Shown piece by piece: positions 1-5,908 of a stretch of DNA of 6,531 nucleotides. Where the stretch lies: NCBI GenBank assembly GCA_959604115.1, contig CAUHBW010000220.1, forward strand, positions 1 to 6,531, given 5' to 3'. Numbering within the stretch: position 1 is the stretch's first letter; every line of letters starts with the position of its first letter. Under the pieces are notes generated by a model that was given only the letters and a program-made list of their open reading frames with translations, had not been told where the DNA came from and ran no database searches. This DNA is from an uncultured Bilophila sp. Lineage in GTDB: Bacteria > Desulfobacterota > Desulfovibrionia > Desulfovibrionales > Desulfovibrionaceae. A program made the position numbers and the translations under genes.

Positions 1-32
1 ACGGTGTCATCCATTAAACCTCTCATGGGGGT

Positions 33-74
33 GGGGGGACGGTAACATTACTGTATATTGGGGCCGGTCCCCCC
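33..74. repeat. G-run/C-run inverted repeat
   Basis: GGGGGGAC at 33-40 is the exact reverse complement of GTCCCCCC at 67-74. The 26-base spacer is AT-richer and contains GTAACATTAC. The arms could pair as a hairpin in RNA from either strand. No T-tract follows on either side, so a simple intrinsic terminator is not supported. Function is unknown. Confidence 0.5.
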
Positions 75-211
75 TCCACACCTCCCCCTTTCCCTCCCAA
101 GACTTTCGTCCTTATCGAATCCCTGTTCGCCGCGTTCCCTGTTGAAAGGGCGTGCGGCGGAATGGTGTGTTGAGAAGAGGGATACGAGGAAAGGGGATAT
201 CCCAAATGATG

Positions 212-272
212 ACGCCCCATGCAGGAGGACGGAGAAAGGCCGAGGCCGTCACCGAACACCGGCATGGGGCGT
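212..272. repeat. 11-bp perfect inverted repeat with 39-base spacer
   Basis: ACGCCCCATGC at 212-222 is perfectly complementary to GCATGGGGCGT at 262-272. The long spacer and absence of a T-tract argue against a standard terminator. It lies about 75 bases beyond the cupin stop codon and could be a transcript-end structure, a protein binding site or chance. Function is unknown. Confidence 0.5.
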
Positions 273-346
273 GTCGTTTCAGGAAAACAGAGGCTCCGTA
301 CCTTGCGGGAACGGTTGAAGCCGTGTGCCCGCTGCGATGGCCGGGC

Positions 347-838
347 TCAGCCGAACCGTTCCACCAGCTCGCGCGCGTCCGGGAAAAGACGTTGCAGCGT
401 TTCCCGTTCTCCCAGTTCAAAATCCGCGAAGTCGAACCCCGGCGCGACCGTGCAGCCCACCAGACTGAACGCCGATCCCGGAGCCGGGGTCGCCCCGAAC
501 CAGTATCCGGCGGGAACGGCCCATTGCAGGAGCTGTCCCCGCGTCACGTCCTGCCCCAGAACGACCTCTGCCGGACGGCCTTCCGGGGAAACCATGACCA
601 GCCGCAGCGGATCGCCGAGGTAAAAGTGCCAGAGTTCGTCCTGCCGGATGCGGTGCAGCCGGGAAACCTCGCCCTGCCGCAGCAGAAAGAGAATGGCGGT
701 GGAATAGGAGCGCGCCCCCGAAAAGGCGGGCAGAGCCTCCGCCGGGATGCTCCCCGCGCTGCGGTACGTCTCCCGGTAAAAGCCCCCTTCGGGATGTGGG
801 GCCATGTCGAAATGGCGGACAAGTTCCTGTGCGTTCAT
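347..838 (-). CDS. Cupin_5 (DUF985) family protein
   Basis: The product is 163 residues, a usual length for the single-domain Cupin_5/DUF985 family (yeast YML079w-like). The family has a double-stranded beta-barrel fold, and its biochemical role is poorly defined; some members are annotated as sugar-epimerase-like. Visible family signatures are HPEGGFYRETYRS at residues 15-27, the segment around S59-H62 leading into ELWHFYLGDPL at 68-78, VPAGYWFGA at 108-116, and the C-terminal VGCTVAPGFDFADFEL at 127-142. No signal peptide or membrane segment is seen, so it is probably cytosolic. The start is set by a GAGGAGA ribosome binding site (843-849 on the plus strand) four bases before the ATG. The frame stays open upstream to about 1006, but that extension is Arg/Pro-rich and unlike the family. 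The gene stands alone on its strand. The family call is firm; the substrate is unknown. Confidence 0.9.
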   Translation of the reverse strand: MNAQELVRHFDMAPHPEGGFYRETYRSAGSIPAEALPAFSGARSYSTAILFLLRQGEVSRLHRIRQDELWHFYLGDPLRLVMVSPEGRPAEVVLGQDVTRGQLLQWAVPAGYWFGATPAPGSAFSLVGCTVAPGFDFADFELGERETLQRLFPDARELVERFG

Positions 839-862
839 GTCGTCTCCTCGTTGTTTGCGGAA

Positions 863-881
863 CGGGCGGTTTTCCCGCCCG
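863..881 (-). promoter_or_regulatory. GC-rich hairpin in the cupin leader
   Basis: CGGGCGG at 863-869 pairs perfectly with CCGCCCG at 875-881 around a 5-base loop. On the minus strand it ends about 25 bases before the cupin ATG and leaves the ribosome binding site free. It may stabilise the leader or mark the end of an upstream minus-strand transcript. There is no T-tract. A regulatory role is inferred only from position. Confidence 0.3.
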
Positions 882-1049
882 GGTGCCTCCTGAAGAGCGG
901 ACGGAAAGGGACGGCCCGAAAAACCGGAACCGCATGTAAGGTGAGGCGTCCGGCTCGTGGGAAAAGGCCGGCGGAAGGGACCGACGCGGCGGCGCTTCCG
1001 GCTCATTCGGCACGGGGAGCCCCGGCCCCACTGGTCCGGCGAGTCCTTT

Positions 1050-1078
1050 AGCCTTTCAGCTTTTCAAGTTGAAAGGCT
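1050..1078. repeat. 9-bp perfect inverted repeat
   Basis: AGCCTTTCA at 1050-1058 pairs with TGAAAGGCT at 1070-1078 around an 11-base loop. It is not followed by a T run on either strand. It sits 22 bases before the next hairpin, which does have one. Confidence 0.5.
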
Positions 1079-1100
1079 CGACGGGGTGGATTCTGCCGGA

Positions 1101-1139
1101 ACCGCTTCAAGAGGATGACTCTTTGAAATGCGGTTTTTT
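1101..1139 (+). terminator. Terminator-like hairpin with T6 run, plus strand
   Basis: ACCGC-TTCAA-GAG (1101-1113) pairs with CTC-TTGAA-GCGGT within 1119-1134, giving 13 pairs with two small bulges and a 5-base loop. Six T residues at 1134-1139 follow directly. The orientation would end plus-strand transcripts, yet no plus-strand gene is recognised upstream in this window. It could end a small RNA, block antisense transcription into the tRNA region, or be fortuitous. Confidence 0.4.
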
Positions 1140-1224
1140 CAAAGAAAATCCGCTCAGGATATGCCGCGCAAGGCCGGACGGTTCGTGTTTCCCGGAAAGG
1201 GACGGTGCGGCGGGAACGGAATAC

Positions 1225-1254
1225 AAAAAAAGGACACCCTCGAAAGGATGTCCT
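1225..1254 (-). terminator. Intrinsic terminator of the tRNA operon
   Basis: On the minus strand AGGACATCC (1246-1254) pairs with GGGTGTCCT (1231-1239) around a TTTCGA loop, with nine pairs including one G-U. A seven-T run (1225-1231 in complement) follows. It begins nine bases after the encoded CCA of the last tRNA-Asp, exactly where a rho-independent terminator of this operon is expected. Confidence 0.85.
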
Positions 1255-1262
1255 CAAAAAAA

Positions 1263-1339
<77 letters not shown>

Positions 1340-1422
1340 GCAAAGTGACGAACGCTGTGTTCGTCTGACAACCCGTGAGGATTGCCGAATATGGAATCGG
1401 AAAAATCCGATAGAGACAAAAA
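1340..1422 (-). other. Spacer between the tRNA-Asp genes with two hairpins
   Basis: This 83-base spacer contains two short hairpins: GACGAAC/GTTCGTC (1347-1353/1359-1365, 5-base loop) and ATCGGA/TCCGAT (1396-1401/1406-1411, 4-base loop). They probably help separate the two tRNAs during processing of the precursor. No promoter of good quality was seen here. Confidence 0.5.
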
Positions 1423-1499
<77 letters not shown>

Positions 1500-1508
1500 G
1501 TTTTTGCA

Positions 1509-1584
1509 TGGTGGGCAGTACAGGACTTGAACCTGTGACCCCCGCCGTGTGAAGGCGATGCTCTACCAACTGAGCTAACTGCCC
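1509..1584 (-). tRNA. tRNA-Val (anticodon CAC)
   Basis: The 76-base cloverleaf has encoded CCA. The acceptor stem is GGGCAGT/ACTGCCC with discriminator A, the D-stem is GCTC/GAGC, and the anticodon stem TCGCC/GGCGG encloses loop TTCACAC, giving anticodon CAC for GTG codons. The T-arm is ACAGG/CCTGT with loop TTCAAGT. It is the first gene of the operon, a few bases downstream of a good promoter. Confidence 0.96.
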
Positions 1585-1596
1585 ATGCAGGAGAGG

Positions 1597-1625
1597 TATC
1601 TACCGAGGGTTTGCCGATCTGTCAA
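1597..1625 (-). promoter_or_regulatory. Sigma-70 promoter of the tRNA operon
   Basis: On the minus strand a perfect -35 box TTGACA (1620-1625) is followed by a 17-base spacer and a TAGATA -10 element (1597-1602). Transcription would start about 6 bases before tRNA-Val. A/T-rich runs just upstream (1626-1654) could act as an UP element, common at stable RNA promoters. The -10 is imperfect; the -35, spacing and position are strong. Confidence 0.7.
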
Positions 1626-1700
1626 CAAAAAAATGGCCTTTTCTCCAAAAAAAAATGCGCACTTTCGTTTCCGTTACAATTTTTCCGTTTTTTCTGCCTC

Positions 1701-1728
1701 TTTACAACGGTTGCCCCGCGCTTATGGT
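1701..1728 (+). promoter_or_regulatory. Possible promoter of the protease gene
   Basis: TTTACA (1701-1706) and TATGGT (1723-1728) are separated by 16 bases, a moderate match to sigma-70 elements. Transcription would start near 1735, leaving a leader of about 160 bases before the protease ATG. It diverges from the tRNA promoter across a short A/T-rich stretch. Confidence 0.35.
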
Positions 1729-1751
1729 ACAAGCTGAAAAACACGTTATCC

Positions 1752-1790
1752 CGCCCGCGTTTCGCCGCTTTCGGCGGCGTCCGGCGGGCG
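1752..1790 (+). promoter_or_regulatory. Structured leader hairpin upstream of the protease
   Basis: An outer stem CGCCCGC (1752-1758)/GCGGGCG (1784-1790) encloses an inner stem CGCCG (1763-1767)/CGGCG (1772-1776) with a 4-base CTTT loop. The structure lies between the likely promoter and the ribosome binding site. It matches no riboswitch class that I recognise. A regulatory role is inferred. Confidence 0.3.
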
Positions 1791-1894
1791 TTCGACGTGC
1801 CGTCCCGCCGCGCTCGCCGGGCCTCGAAGCATTTGCGTTTTCAGGGGAACCCCGGTATCTTCATCCAACTGTTTTCAGCTTCGGAGGCTGTTGT

Positions 1895-3259
1895 ATGCAC
1901 AAAAAGTCATGGGCCCTCGCCCTTGTTCTGTTTTCATTTTTGACCGTAGGCCCGTTGGCTTCCGGACAGGCCGACGCCGCCGGAGAGAGCAACGCCTCCG
2001 GAGCGGGCAAGCGCGCCGACGAACTCAAACGCTTCGACGATCTCAAACGGTTCAGTCAGGTGCTGGACATCGTCGAGCGTTTCTATGTGAAGGAAACCCC
2101 GCGCACCAACCTTGTGGACGGCGCGCTCAAGGGGATGCTCGAATCCCTCGATCCCCACTCCACCATGCTCTCCAAGGACGAATTCAAGGACATGCAGGAA
2201 AGCACGTCCGGCGAATTCTACGGCATCGGCGTGGAAATCACGATGGAGAACAACCAGCTCACCGTCGTGACCGCCATTGAGGACACGCCCGCCGACAAGG
2301 CCGGCATGAAGTCCGGCGACGTCATCCTCGCCGTGGGCGGCAAGCCCACGATGGAAATGACGCTTCAGGAAGCCGTCTCCCACATCCGCGGCCCCAAAGG
2401 GTCGGAAACCGTGCTGACCATCCTGCACCGCGACTCGAAGGATCCCGTGGACCTGCGCATCAAGCGCGACGCCATCCCGCTCATCAGCGTGAAGTCCCGC
2501 GAGCTGGAACCCGGCTACTACTGGATCCGCCTCACCCGGTTCAGCGAGCGCACCACCGAGGAACTCCTCGACGCGCTGGCCGCAGCCAGACGCAAGGGCC
2601 CGATCAAGGGCATCGTCCTTGATCTGCGCAACAACCCCGGGGGTCTGCTGGATCAGGCCGTGAGCGTTTCCGACGTATTCCTGAACAACGGCGTCATCGT
2701 CTCCATGCGCGGCCGTCAGGAAGAAACCGCGCGCGAATTCACCGCCAAGCCGCAATCCACCGACGTCGACGCCCCGCTCGTCGTGCTCGTGAACGCGGGG
2801 TCCGCTTCGGCCTCGGAAATCGTGGCCGGCGCGCTCGGCGACCAGAAGCGAGCCCTGCTCGTGGGCGAACGGACCTTCGGCAAGGGGTCGGTGCAAAACA
2901 TCATCCCGTTGTCCGACGGTTCCGGCCTCAAACTGACCGTGGCGCTCTACTACACGCCTTCCGGGCGGTCCATTCAGGCCGAAGGCATCATGCCGGACCT
3001 CGAAATCCCGTTTGAAACGCCGAAGGACAACACGCCGGTCAGCTCCCTGCGCATGCTGCGTGAAAAGGATCTGAACAAGCACCTCGAAAAGACCGACGGC
3101 GACAAGAACAAGAAGGGCAAGAAGGCGACGCCTCCCGCGCCCGTGGCGCAGGACGGGCAGCCGCTGCCCGAGGCCAAGGAATTCCTCGATCGGGACAACC
3201 AGCTCCGCATGGGCCTCCAGTTCGTGAAGAGCCTGCCCAAGATTCGCACCATCCGCTAA
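1895..3259 (+). CDS. S41 family carboxyl-terminal processing protease (CtpA-type)
   Basis: This is a 454-residue periplasmic serine protease that cleaves proteins near their C-termini. An N-terminal signal peptide (residues 1-28; KK then a hydrophobic core, likely cut after ADA) precedes a helical segment at about 45-100. A PDZ domain follows at about 103-190, with the YGIGVEI binding loop at 109-115. The S41 core spans about 195-370. The catalytic set is intact: S305 in GSASASEI, K330 in FGKGSVQ and Q334, with the family spacing of 25 and 4 residues. A Lys-rich linker (about 400-411) leads to a C-terminal tail. GGAGG at 1883-1887, seven bases before the ATG, fixes the start. The frame is open further upstream to 1655, but an extension would bury the signal peptide. 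The next gene is an envelope protein 76 bases downstream, suggesting a shared envelope role. Targets are unknown; such proteases commonly trim cell-wall hydrolases or lipoproteins. Confidence 0.95.
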   Translation: MHKKSWALALVLFSFLTVGPLASGQADAAGESNASGAGKRADELKRFDDLKRFSQVLDIVERFYVKETPRTNLVDGALKGMLESLDPHSTMLSKDEFKDMQESTSGEFYGIGVEITMENNQLTVVTAIEDTPADKAGMKSGDVILAVGGKPTMEMTLQEAVSHIRGPKGSETVLTILHRDSKDPVDLRIKRDAIPLISVKSRELEPGYYWIRLTRFSERTTEELLDALAAARRKGPIKGIVLDLRNNPGGLLDQAVSVSDVFLNNGVIVSMRGRQEETAREFTAKPQSTDVDAPLVVLVNAGSASASEIVAGALGDQKRALLVGERTFGKGSVQNIIPLSDGSGLKLTVALYYTPSGRSIQAEGIMPDLEIPFETPKDNTPVSSLRMLREKDLNKHLEKTDGDKNKKGKKATPPAPVAQDGQPLPEAKEFLDRDNQLRMGLQFVKSLPKIRTIR

Positions 3260-3269
3260 CAGCATCATC

Positions 3270-3294
3270 GGCGGGAGGACGCCGTCCTCCCGCC
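3270..3294 (+). terminator. Strong hairpin between protease and deacetylase genes
   Basis: GGCGGGAGGAC (3270-3280) pairs perfectly with GTCCTCCCGCC (3284-3294) around a 3-base loop, 10 bases after the protease stop codon. No T run follows, so it may be a weak or factor-assisted terminator, or a 3' stabilising structure that lowers expression of the downstream gene. It does not rule out co-transcription. Confidence 0.4.
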
Positions 3295-3335
3295 CGCATT
3301 CGCGCGACGGGGATCGCCCGCGCCATTGGAGTTTC

Positions 3336-4859
3336 ATGGAGTGGTTTCCAGGTCTGCGGAAACGGCTGCGCCTCCCCGCCCCGTATCCGTACACCCTCAG
3401 AACAATCAAGGGGTCCATGCTGGCGACCCTGCTGGCGGGAACGACCTTTCTCATCGGTTACGCGACATGGGAAGTCGTCGACTACACGGCGCGCGGCGTG
3501 CGGCGAAACGCCCTCATGACCATTGAAACGGCGACGGCAACCTCCCGCCTGATCGCGGACAAGGCCGAAGAGGCCACGGACGCCCTCTTCCCCCGTCCGG
3601 TCCCGGCCGATCCGGCCTCCCTCGAATCCATTCTTCCGCCCAACAGCCATCTGGGAAACCAGATGAAGGACGCCATCCGCCGGGATACGCTGCCCTATCA
3701 GGAAGGCTCGGGCACGCTGACCGACGCGGCGCGCCAGCTCGACTTCGCCCTGCTCCAGACCGTGCTGCGCCTCCAGCTCGATCAGGAGCGCATCATGCTC
3801 CTGACGTCCGACTACCGCACGCGCGGAAAGGACATCTACCATCTCCAGCGCATGCGCATCTATCTGCCGCCCATCGGGGACGCCGGGGCGCGGCGGGCGG
3901 CCCCGCAGCCGCCCGTTCCGCCGGAAACCGCCGACGTGAAAGGCCCGCCGGAACCGGTCTTCCGCTTCCTCAACGCGCTGGCCGAAAGCCTCGACATCTG
4001 GGCCGACCGGGCCGTGCTCACCGAGTCTCCGGGCAAGCTCACGCTGGCGACCAAGGGCGTCCTGACCCACGAAATCTGGTTTGAACCCACGGACAGCTCG
4101 TTCCCGTTGCTTCCTCCGACGGACAAGGCCCCCCGCCTGACCATCGTGCTCAACGAAATGGGCGCGGACAAGGCGACCGCCGCCGAGGTGCTGGCCCTGC
4201 GCATGCCGATCACGGTCGCGGTCCTGCCCTACGCGAAGGACGCGGCGGCCACCGCCACCGCCGCGCACGAGGCCGGACAGGAAGTCATCGTGGACATGCC
4301 GATGGAATCCGCGCAGGCCCCCTTCATCTCGGCGGGCCCCGGAGAAATCACCACCGCCATGTCGGAAGAGGACATGCGCATCATCATGGAGGACGCGCTC
4401 GGCCACGTTCCCTACGCCACCGGAGCCAGCAACTACATGGGGTCGAAACTTACCACGAACGTGCCTGCTTCCCGGCGTTTCTGTGAAATTCTCGCACGTT
4501 CCGGGCTGTATGTACTTGACGACGTGACCCATGAAGAGTCAATTTTGTACGCGGAGGCGAGAAGGCGCGGCCTCCCGGCATGGCGCAGGACGCTCATGCT
4601 GAACACCGGTCCCAAAACGGAACACGCCGTCCTCGCGAGCCTGAAAAAGGCCGAGGAAACGGCACGCGCCAAAGGACACGCCGTGGTCATAGGCAACCCC
4701 GATCCCCAGGTGCTCGCCGCCCTCAAACGCTGGTCGGCGGAACGGGACACGAGCATCCGGCTCGTCCCCCTGCGCCTCCAGCCCGTCGAGGAAGAGACGC
4801 TGACGCCGGACGACCTCACGGCTCCGGCGGAACAGGACGTTCCCCCCGTCGAACACTGA
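3336..4859 (+). CDS. Divergent polysaccharide deacetylase family (YibQ/DUF610) membrane protein, probably inactive site
   Basis: The product is 507 residues, longer than E. coli YibQ (about 320) because of a long N-terminal part. A short basic cytoplasmic segment (LRKRLRL) leads to one membrane helix at about 25-44, then a charged, Pro-containing periplasmic region to about 265. The deacetylase-like barrel occupies about 267-480, recognisable from LTIVLNEMG (268-276), ITVAVLPYA (292-300), EVIVDMPMES (316-325), MSEEDMR (342-348), the ASNYMGSKLT segment (364-373), LYVLDD (391-396) and VVIGNPDP (450-457). The family is related to NodB-type enzymes acting on envelope polysaccharides. Here the positions I recall as DD, H, H, DD and H in YibQ read NE (273-274), D320, Y367, NT (423-424) and N454, so metal-dependent catalysis is doubtful. 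GGAG at 3328-3331 precedes the ATG. It follows the protease, a pairing I believe is common in delta-proteobacteria. Confidence 0.85.
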   Translation: MEWFPGLRKRLRLPAPYPYTLRTIKGSMLATLLAGTTFLIGYATWEVVDYTARGVRRNALMTIETATATSRLIADKAEEATDALFPRPVPADPASLESILPPNSHLGNQMKDAIRRDTLPYQEGSGTLTDAARQLDFALLQTVLRLQLDQERIMLLTSDYRTRGKDIYHLQRMRIYLPPIGDAGARRAAPQPPVPPETADVKGPPEPVFRFLNALAESLDIWADRAVLTESPGKLTLATKGVLTHEIWFEPTDSSFPLLPPTDKAPRLTIVLNEMGADKATAAEVLALRMPITVAVLPYAKDAAATATAAHEAGQEVIVDMPMESAQAPFISAGPGEITTAMSEEDMRIIMEDALGHVPYATGASNYMGSKLTTNVPASRRFCEILARSGLYVLDDVTHEESILYAEARRRGLPAWRRTLMLNTGPKTEHAVLASLKKAEETARAKGHAVVIGNPDPQVLAALKRWSAERDTSIRLVPLRLQPVEEETLTPDDLTAPAEQDVPPVEH

Positions 4860-4865
4860 GGCGCG

Positions 4866-4950
4866 TTCCCGTGCCGCGTCAGGCCGCTCGGGAAAGAAAA
4901 GCACCCCTTCATCACTCCGGCGGACGGACGCCGGAACGGCTTTCCCGTTC
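4866..4950 (+). other. Run of three hairpins before proC
   Basis: The 122-base gap ahead of proC contains TTCCCG/CGGGAA (4866-4871/4889-4894), TCCGGCG/CGCCGGA (4916-4922/4929-4935) and GAACGG/CCGTTC (4934-4939/4945-4950); the last two overlap by two bases and would compete. None has a good T run. They may end or slow the upstream transcript. I see no convincing promoter for proC. Confidence 0.35.
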
Positions 4951-4981
4951 CTCTCGTCCCCGCGCGAACAAAGGAAACGAC

Positions 4982-5782
4982 ATGGATATGCCAGCAACGC
5001 TCGCCAACAAGAACATCGGCTGCATCGGCTGCGGCAACATGGGCGGGGCCATCATCGGCGGACTCGCCGGTGTGCCCGGCCCGCGCCTTTTCGGCTACAA
5101 CCGGACCCCGAAACGCCTCGAACCGCTCGTCGCCAAGGGCGTCACCGCCGTGCCGGACATTCCGGGCCTTGCCGCCGCCTGCGACATCGTCATCGTCGGC
5201 GTGAAGCCCTACCTCGTCGGCGGCGTCATCGCCGAAGCCCTGCCCGCCCTGAAGCCCGAAACCGTGCTCATTTCCATCGCGGCGGGCGTCACCCTCGACG
5301 ACCTGCGCGAAGCCGTGCAGGGACGCTGCCATGTGGTCCGCGTCATGCCGAACACCCCGGCCCTCGTGGGCGCTGGCATCTTCGGCATTCAGGAAGACCC
5401 CGAATTGCCCGAAAACGTGTTCCGCACGGTGCTGGACCTGTTCGGCCTGCTCGGCTCCGCCGTCGTGCTGCCGGAAAAAAAATTCAACGCCTTCATGGCG
5501 CTGGTGGGCTGCGGCCCGGCCTACGTCTTCCATTTCATGGACGCCCTTGCCGAAGCCGGGGTGACCATGGGCTTCACCCGGCAGGAATCGCTCGATCTGG
5601 TGACCCAGCTTGTCCTCGGATCCGCCAAGCTCGCGGCCCTGCCCGGCAGCCATCCCGCCATTCTGCGGGAACAGGTCTGCTCGCCCGCGGGCGTGACCAT
5701 CGCCGCGATCAACCACCTCGATCGCACCGCCGTACGCGGACACATCATCGATGCTGTGCTGGCCGCCTACGCCAAAAGCTGA
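4982..5782 (+). CDS. proC: Pyrroline-5-carboxylate reductase
   Basis: The enzyme catalyses the last step of proline synthesis, reducing 1-pyrroline-5-carboxylate to proline with NAD(P)H in the cytosol. The 266-residue length is typical. The N-terminal Rossmann domain shows the IGCGNMGGAI nucleotide loop (15-24), VGVKPY (72-77) and VMPNTP (121-126). The C-terminal dimerisation and active-site domain shows GCGPAYVFHFMDALAEAG (176-193) and LREQVCSPAGVTIAAI (228-243). Two usually conserved signatures are slightly changed: GSGPAY reads GCGPAY and SPGGTT reads SPAGVT, with the second Thr (T239) kept. AAGGA at 4971-4975, six bases before the ATG, fixes the start over the Met two codons later. An open in-frame extension back to 4580 overlaps the deacetylase gene and is spurious. 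A terminator-like hairpin follows the gene. Confidence 0.96.
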   Translation: MDMPATLANKNIGCIGCGNMGGAIIGGLAGVPGPRLFGYNRTPKRLEPLVAKGVTAVPDIPGLAAACDIVIVGVKPYLVGGVIAEALPALKPETVLISIAAGVTLDDLREAVQGRCHVVRVMPNTPALVGAGIFGIQEDPELPENVFRTVLDLFGLLGSAVVLPEKKFNAFMALVGCGPAYVFHFMDALAEAGVTMGFTRQESLDLVTQLVLGSAKLAALPGSHPAILREQVCSPAGVTIAAINHLDRTAVRGHIIDAVLAAYAKS

Positions 5783-5822
5783 CGGAGTTCCCCGGAGACG
5801 GGACTCTCAATCATTCGACGGG

Positions 5823-5861
5823 AGAGATGCGTTTCACGCCAATGCGGCGAAACGCGTCTTT
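5823..5861 (+). terminator. Probable intrinsic terminator after proC
   Basis: The arms AGATGCGTTTC (5825-5835) and GAAACGCGTCT (5849-5859) pair with one G-U. Two further outer pairs, including another G-U, extend into a short TTT (5859-5861). The loop can form an extra GCC/GGC pairing. The T run is short and followed by CCC, so termination may be partial. It separates proC from the GAF gene. Confidence 0.5.
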
Positions 5862-5908
5862 CCCTATTCCGCAAGCGTCGACACGCGGCGCATACAAAGG
5901 AGAATGCA

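Larger units (their letters stand above)
1..346. other. Non-coding stretch downstream of the cupin gene
   Basis: I can support no gene here. Short open frames exist on both strands, but none has a convincing ribosome binding site, a recognisable domain or GC-rich third-position codon use. The stretch holds a G-run/C-run inverted repeat near 33-74, a polypyrimidine tract at about 68-98, a 10-bp palindrome at 194-203 (GGGATATCCC) and an 11-bp inverted repeat at 212-222/262-272. No T-rich intrinsic terminator is visible just after the cupin stop codon on the minus strand, so how that transcript ends is unclear. Confidence 0.6.
839..1262. other. Intergenic region with several hairpins
   Basis: No coding gene is supported between the cupin start and the tRNA operon. 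The region contains a 7-bp GC-rich hairpin at 863-881 in the cupin leader, a 9-bp hairpin at 1050-1078, a terminator-like hairpin with a T run at 1101-1139, and the tRNA operon terminator at 1225-1254. I could not find a convincing sigma-70 promoter for the cupin gene. Small open frames across 1048-1284 overlap the terminator and tRNA and are best ignored. Confidence 0.6.

Noticed and set aside
69..98. Canonical G-quadruplex on the minus strand
   Set aside because: The first two loops fit, but the third is about nine bases, outside the usual seven-base limit, so only a loose quadruplex potential is noted.
23..265. Possible small minus-strand gene after the cupin
   Set aside because: Composition is Gly/Pro-rich, it begins inside the 11-bp inverted repeat and no homology is recognised.
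152..1051. Plus-strand open frame (299 codons) across the cupin gene
   Set aside because: It is antisense to the cupin gene, Arg/Pro-rich and without a domain; the cupin motifs on the other strand are unambiguous.
1655..1894. N-terminal extension of the protease
   Set aside because: It would place 80 odd residues before a good signal peptide, and GGAGG supports the start at 1895.
1934..3454. Long minus-strand open frame (506 codons) opposite the protease
   Set aside because: It is His/Gly/Arg-rich with no recognisable domain. It is the mirror of a GC-rich plus-strand gene that has clear catalytic motifs and a ribosome binding site.
3039..4532. Long minus-strand open frame (497 codons) opposite the deacetylase gene
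   Set aside because: It shows the same GC-driven shadow composition, overlaps two well-supported genes and has no family match.
4433..5743. Minus-strand open frame (436 codons) opposite proC
   Set aside because: It is antisense to a clear proC, with low-complexity His/Gly/Asp composition.
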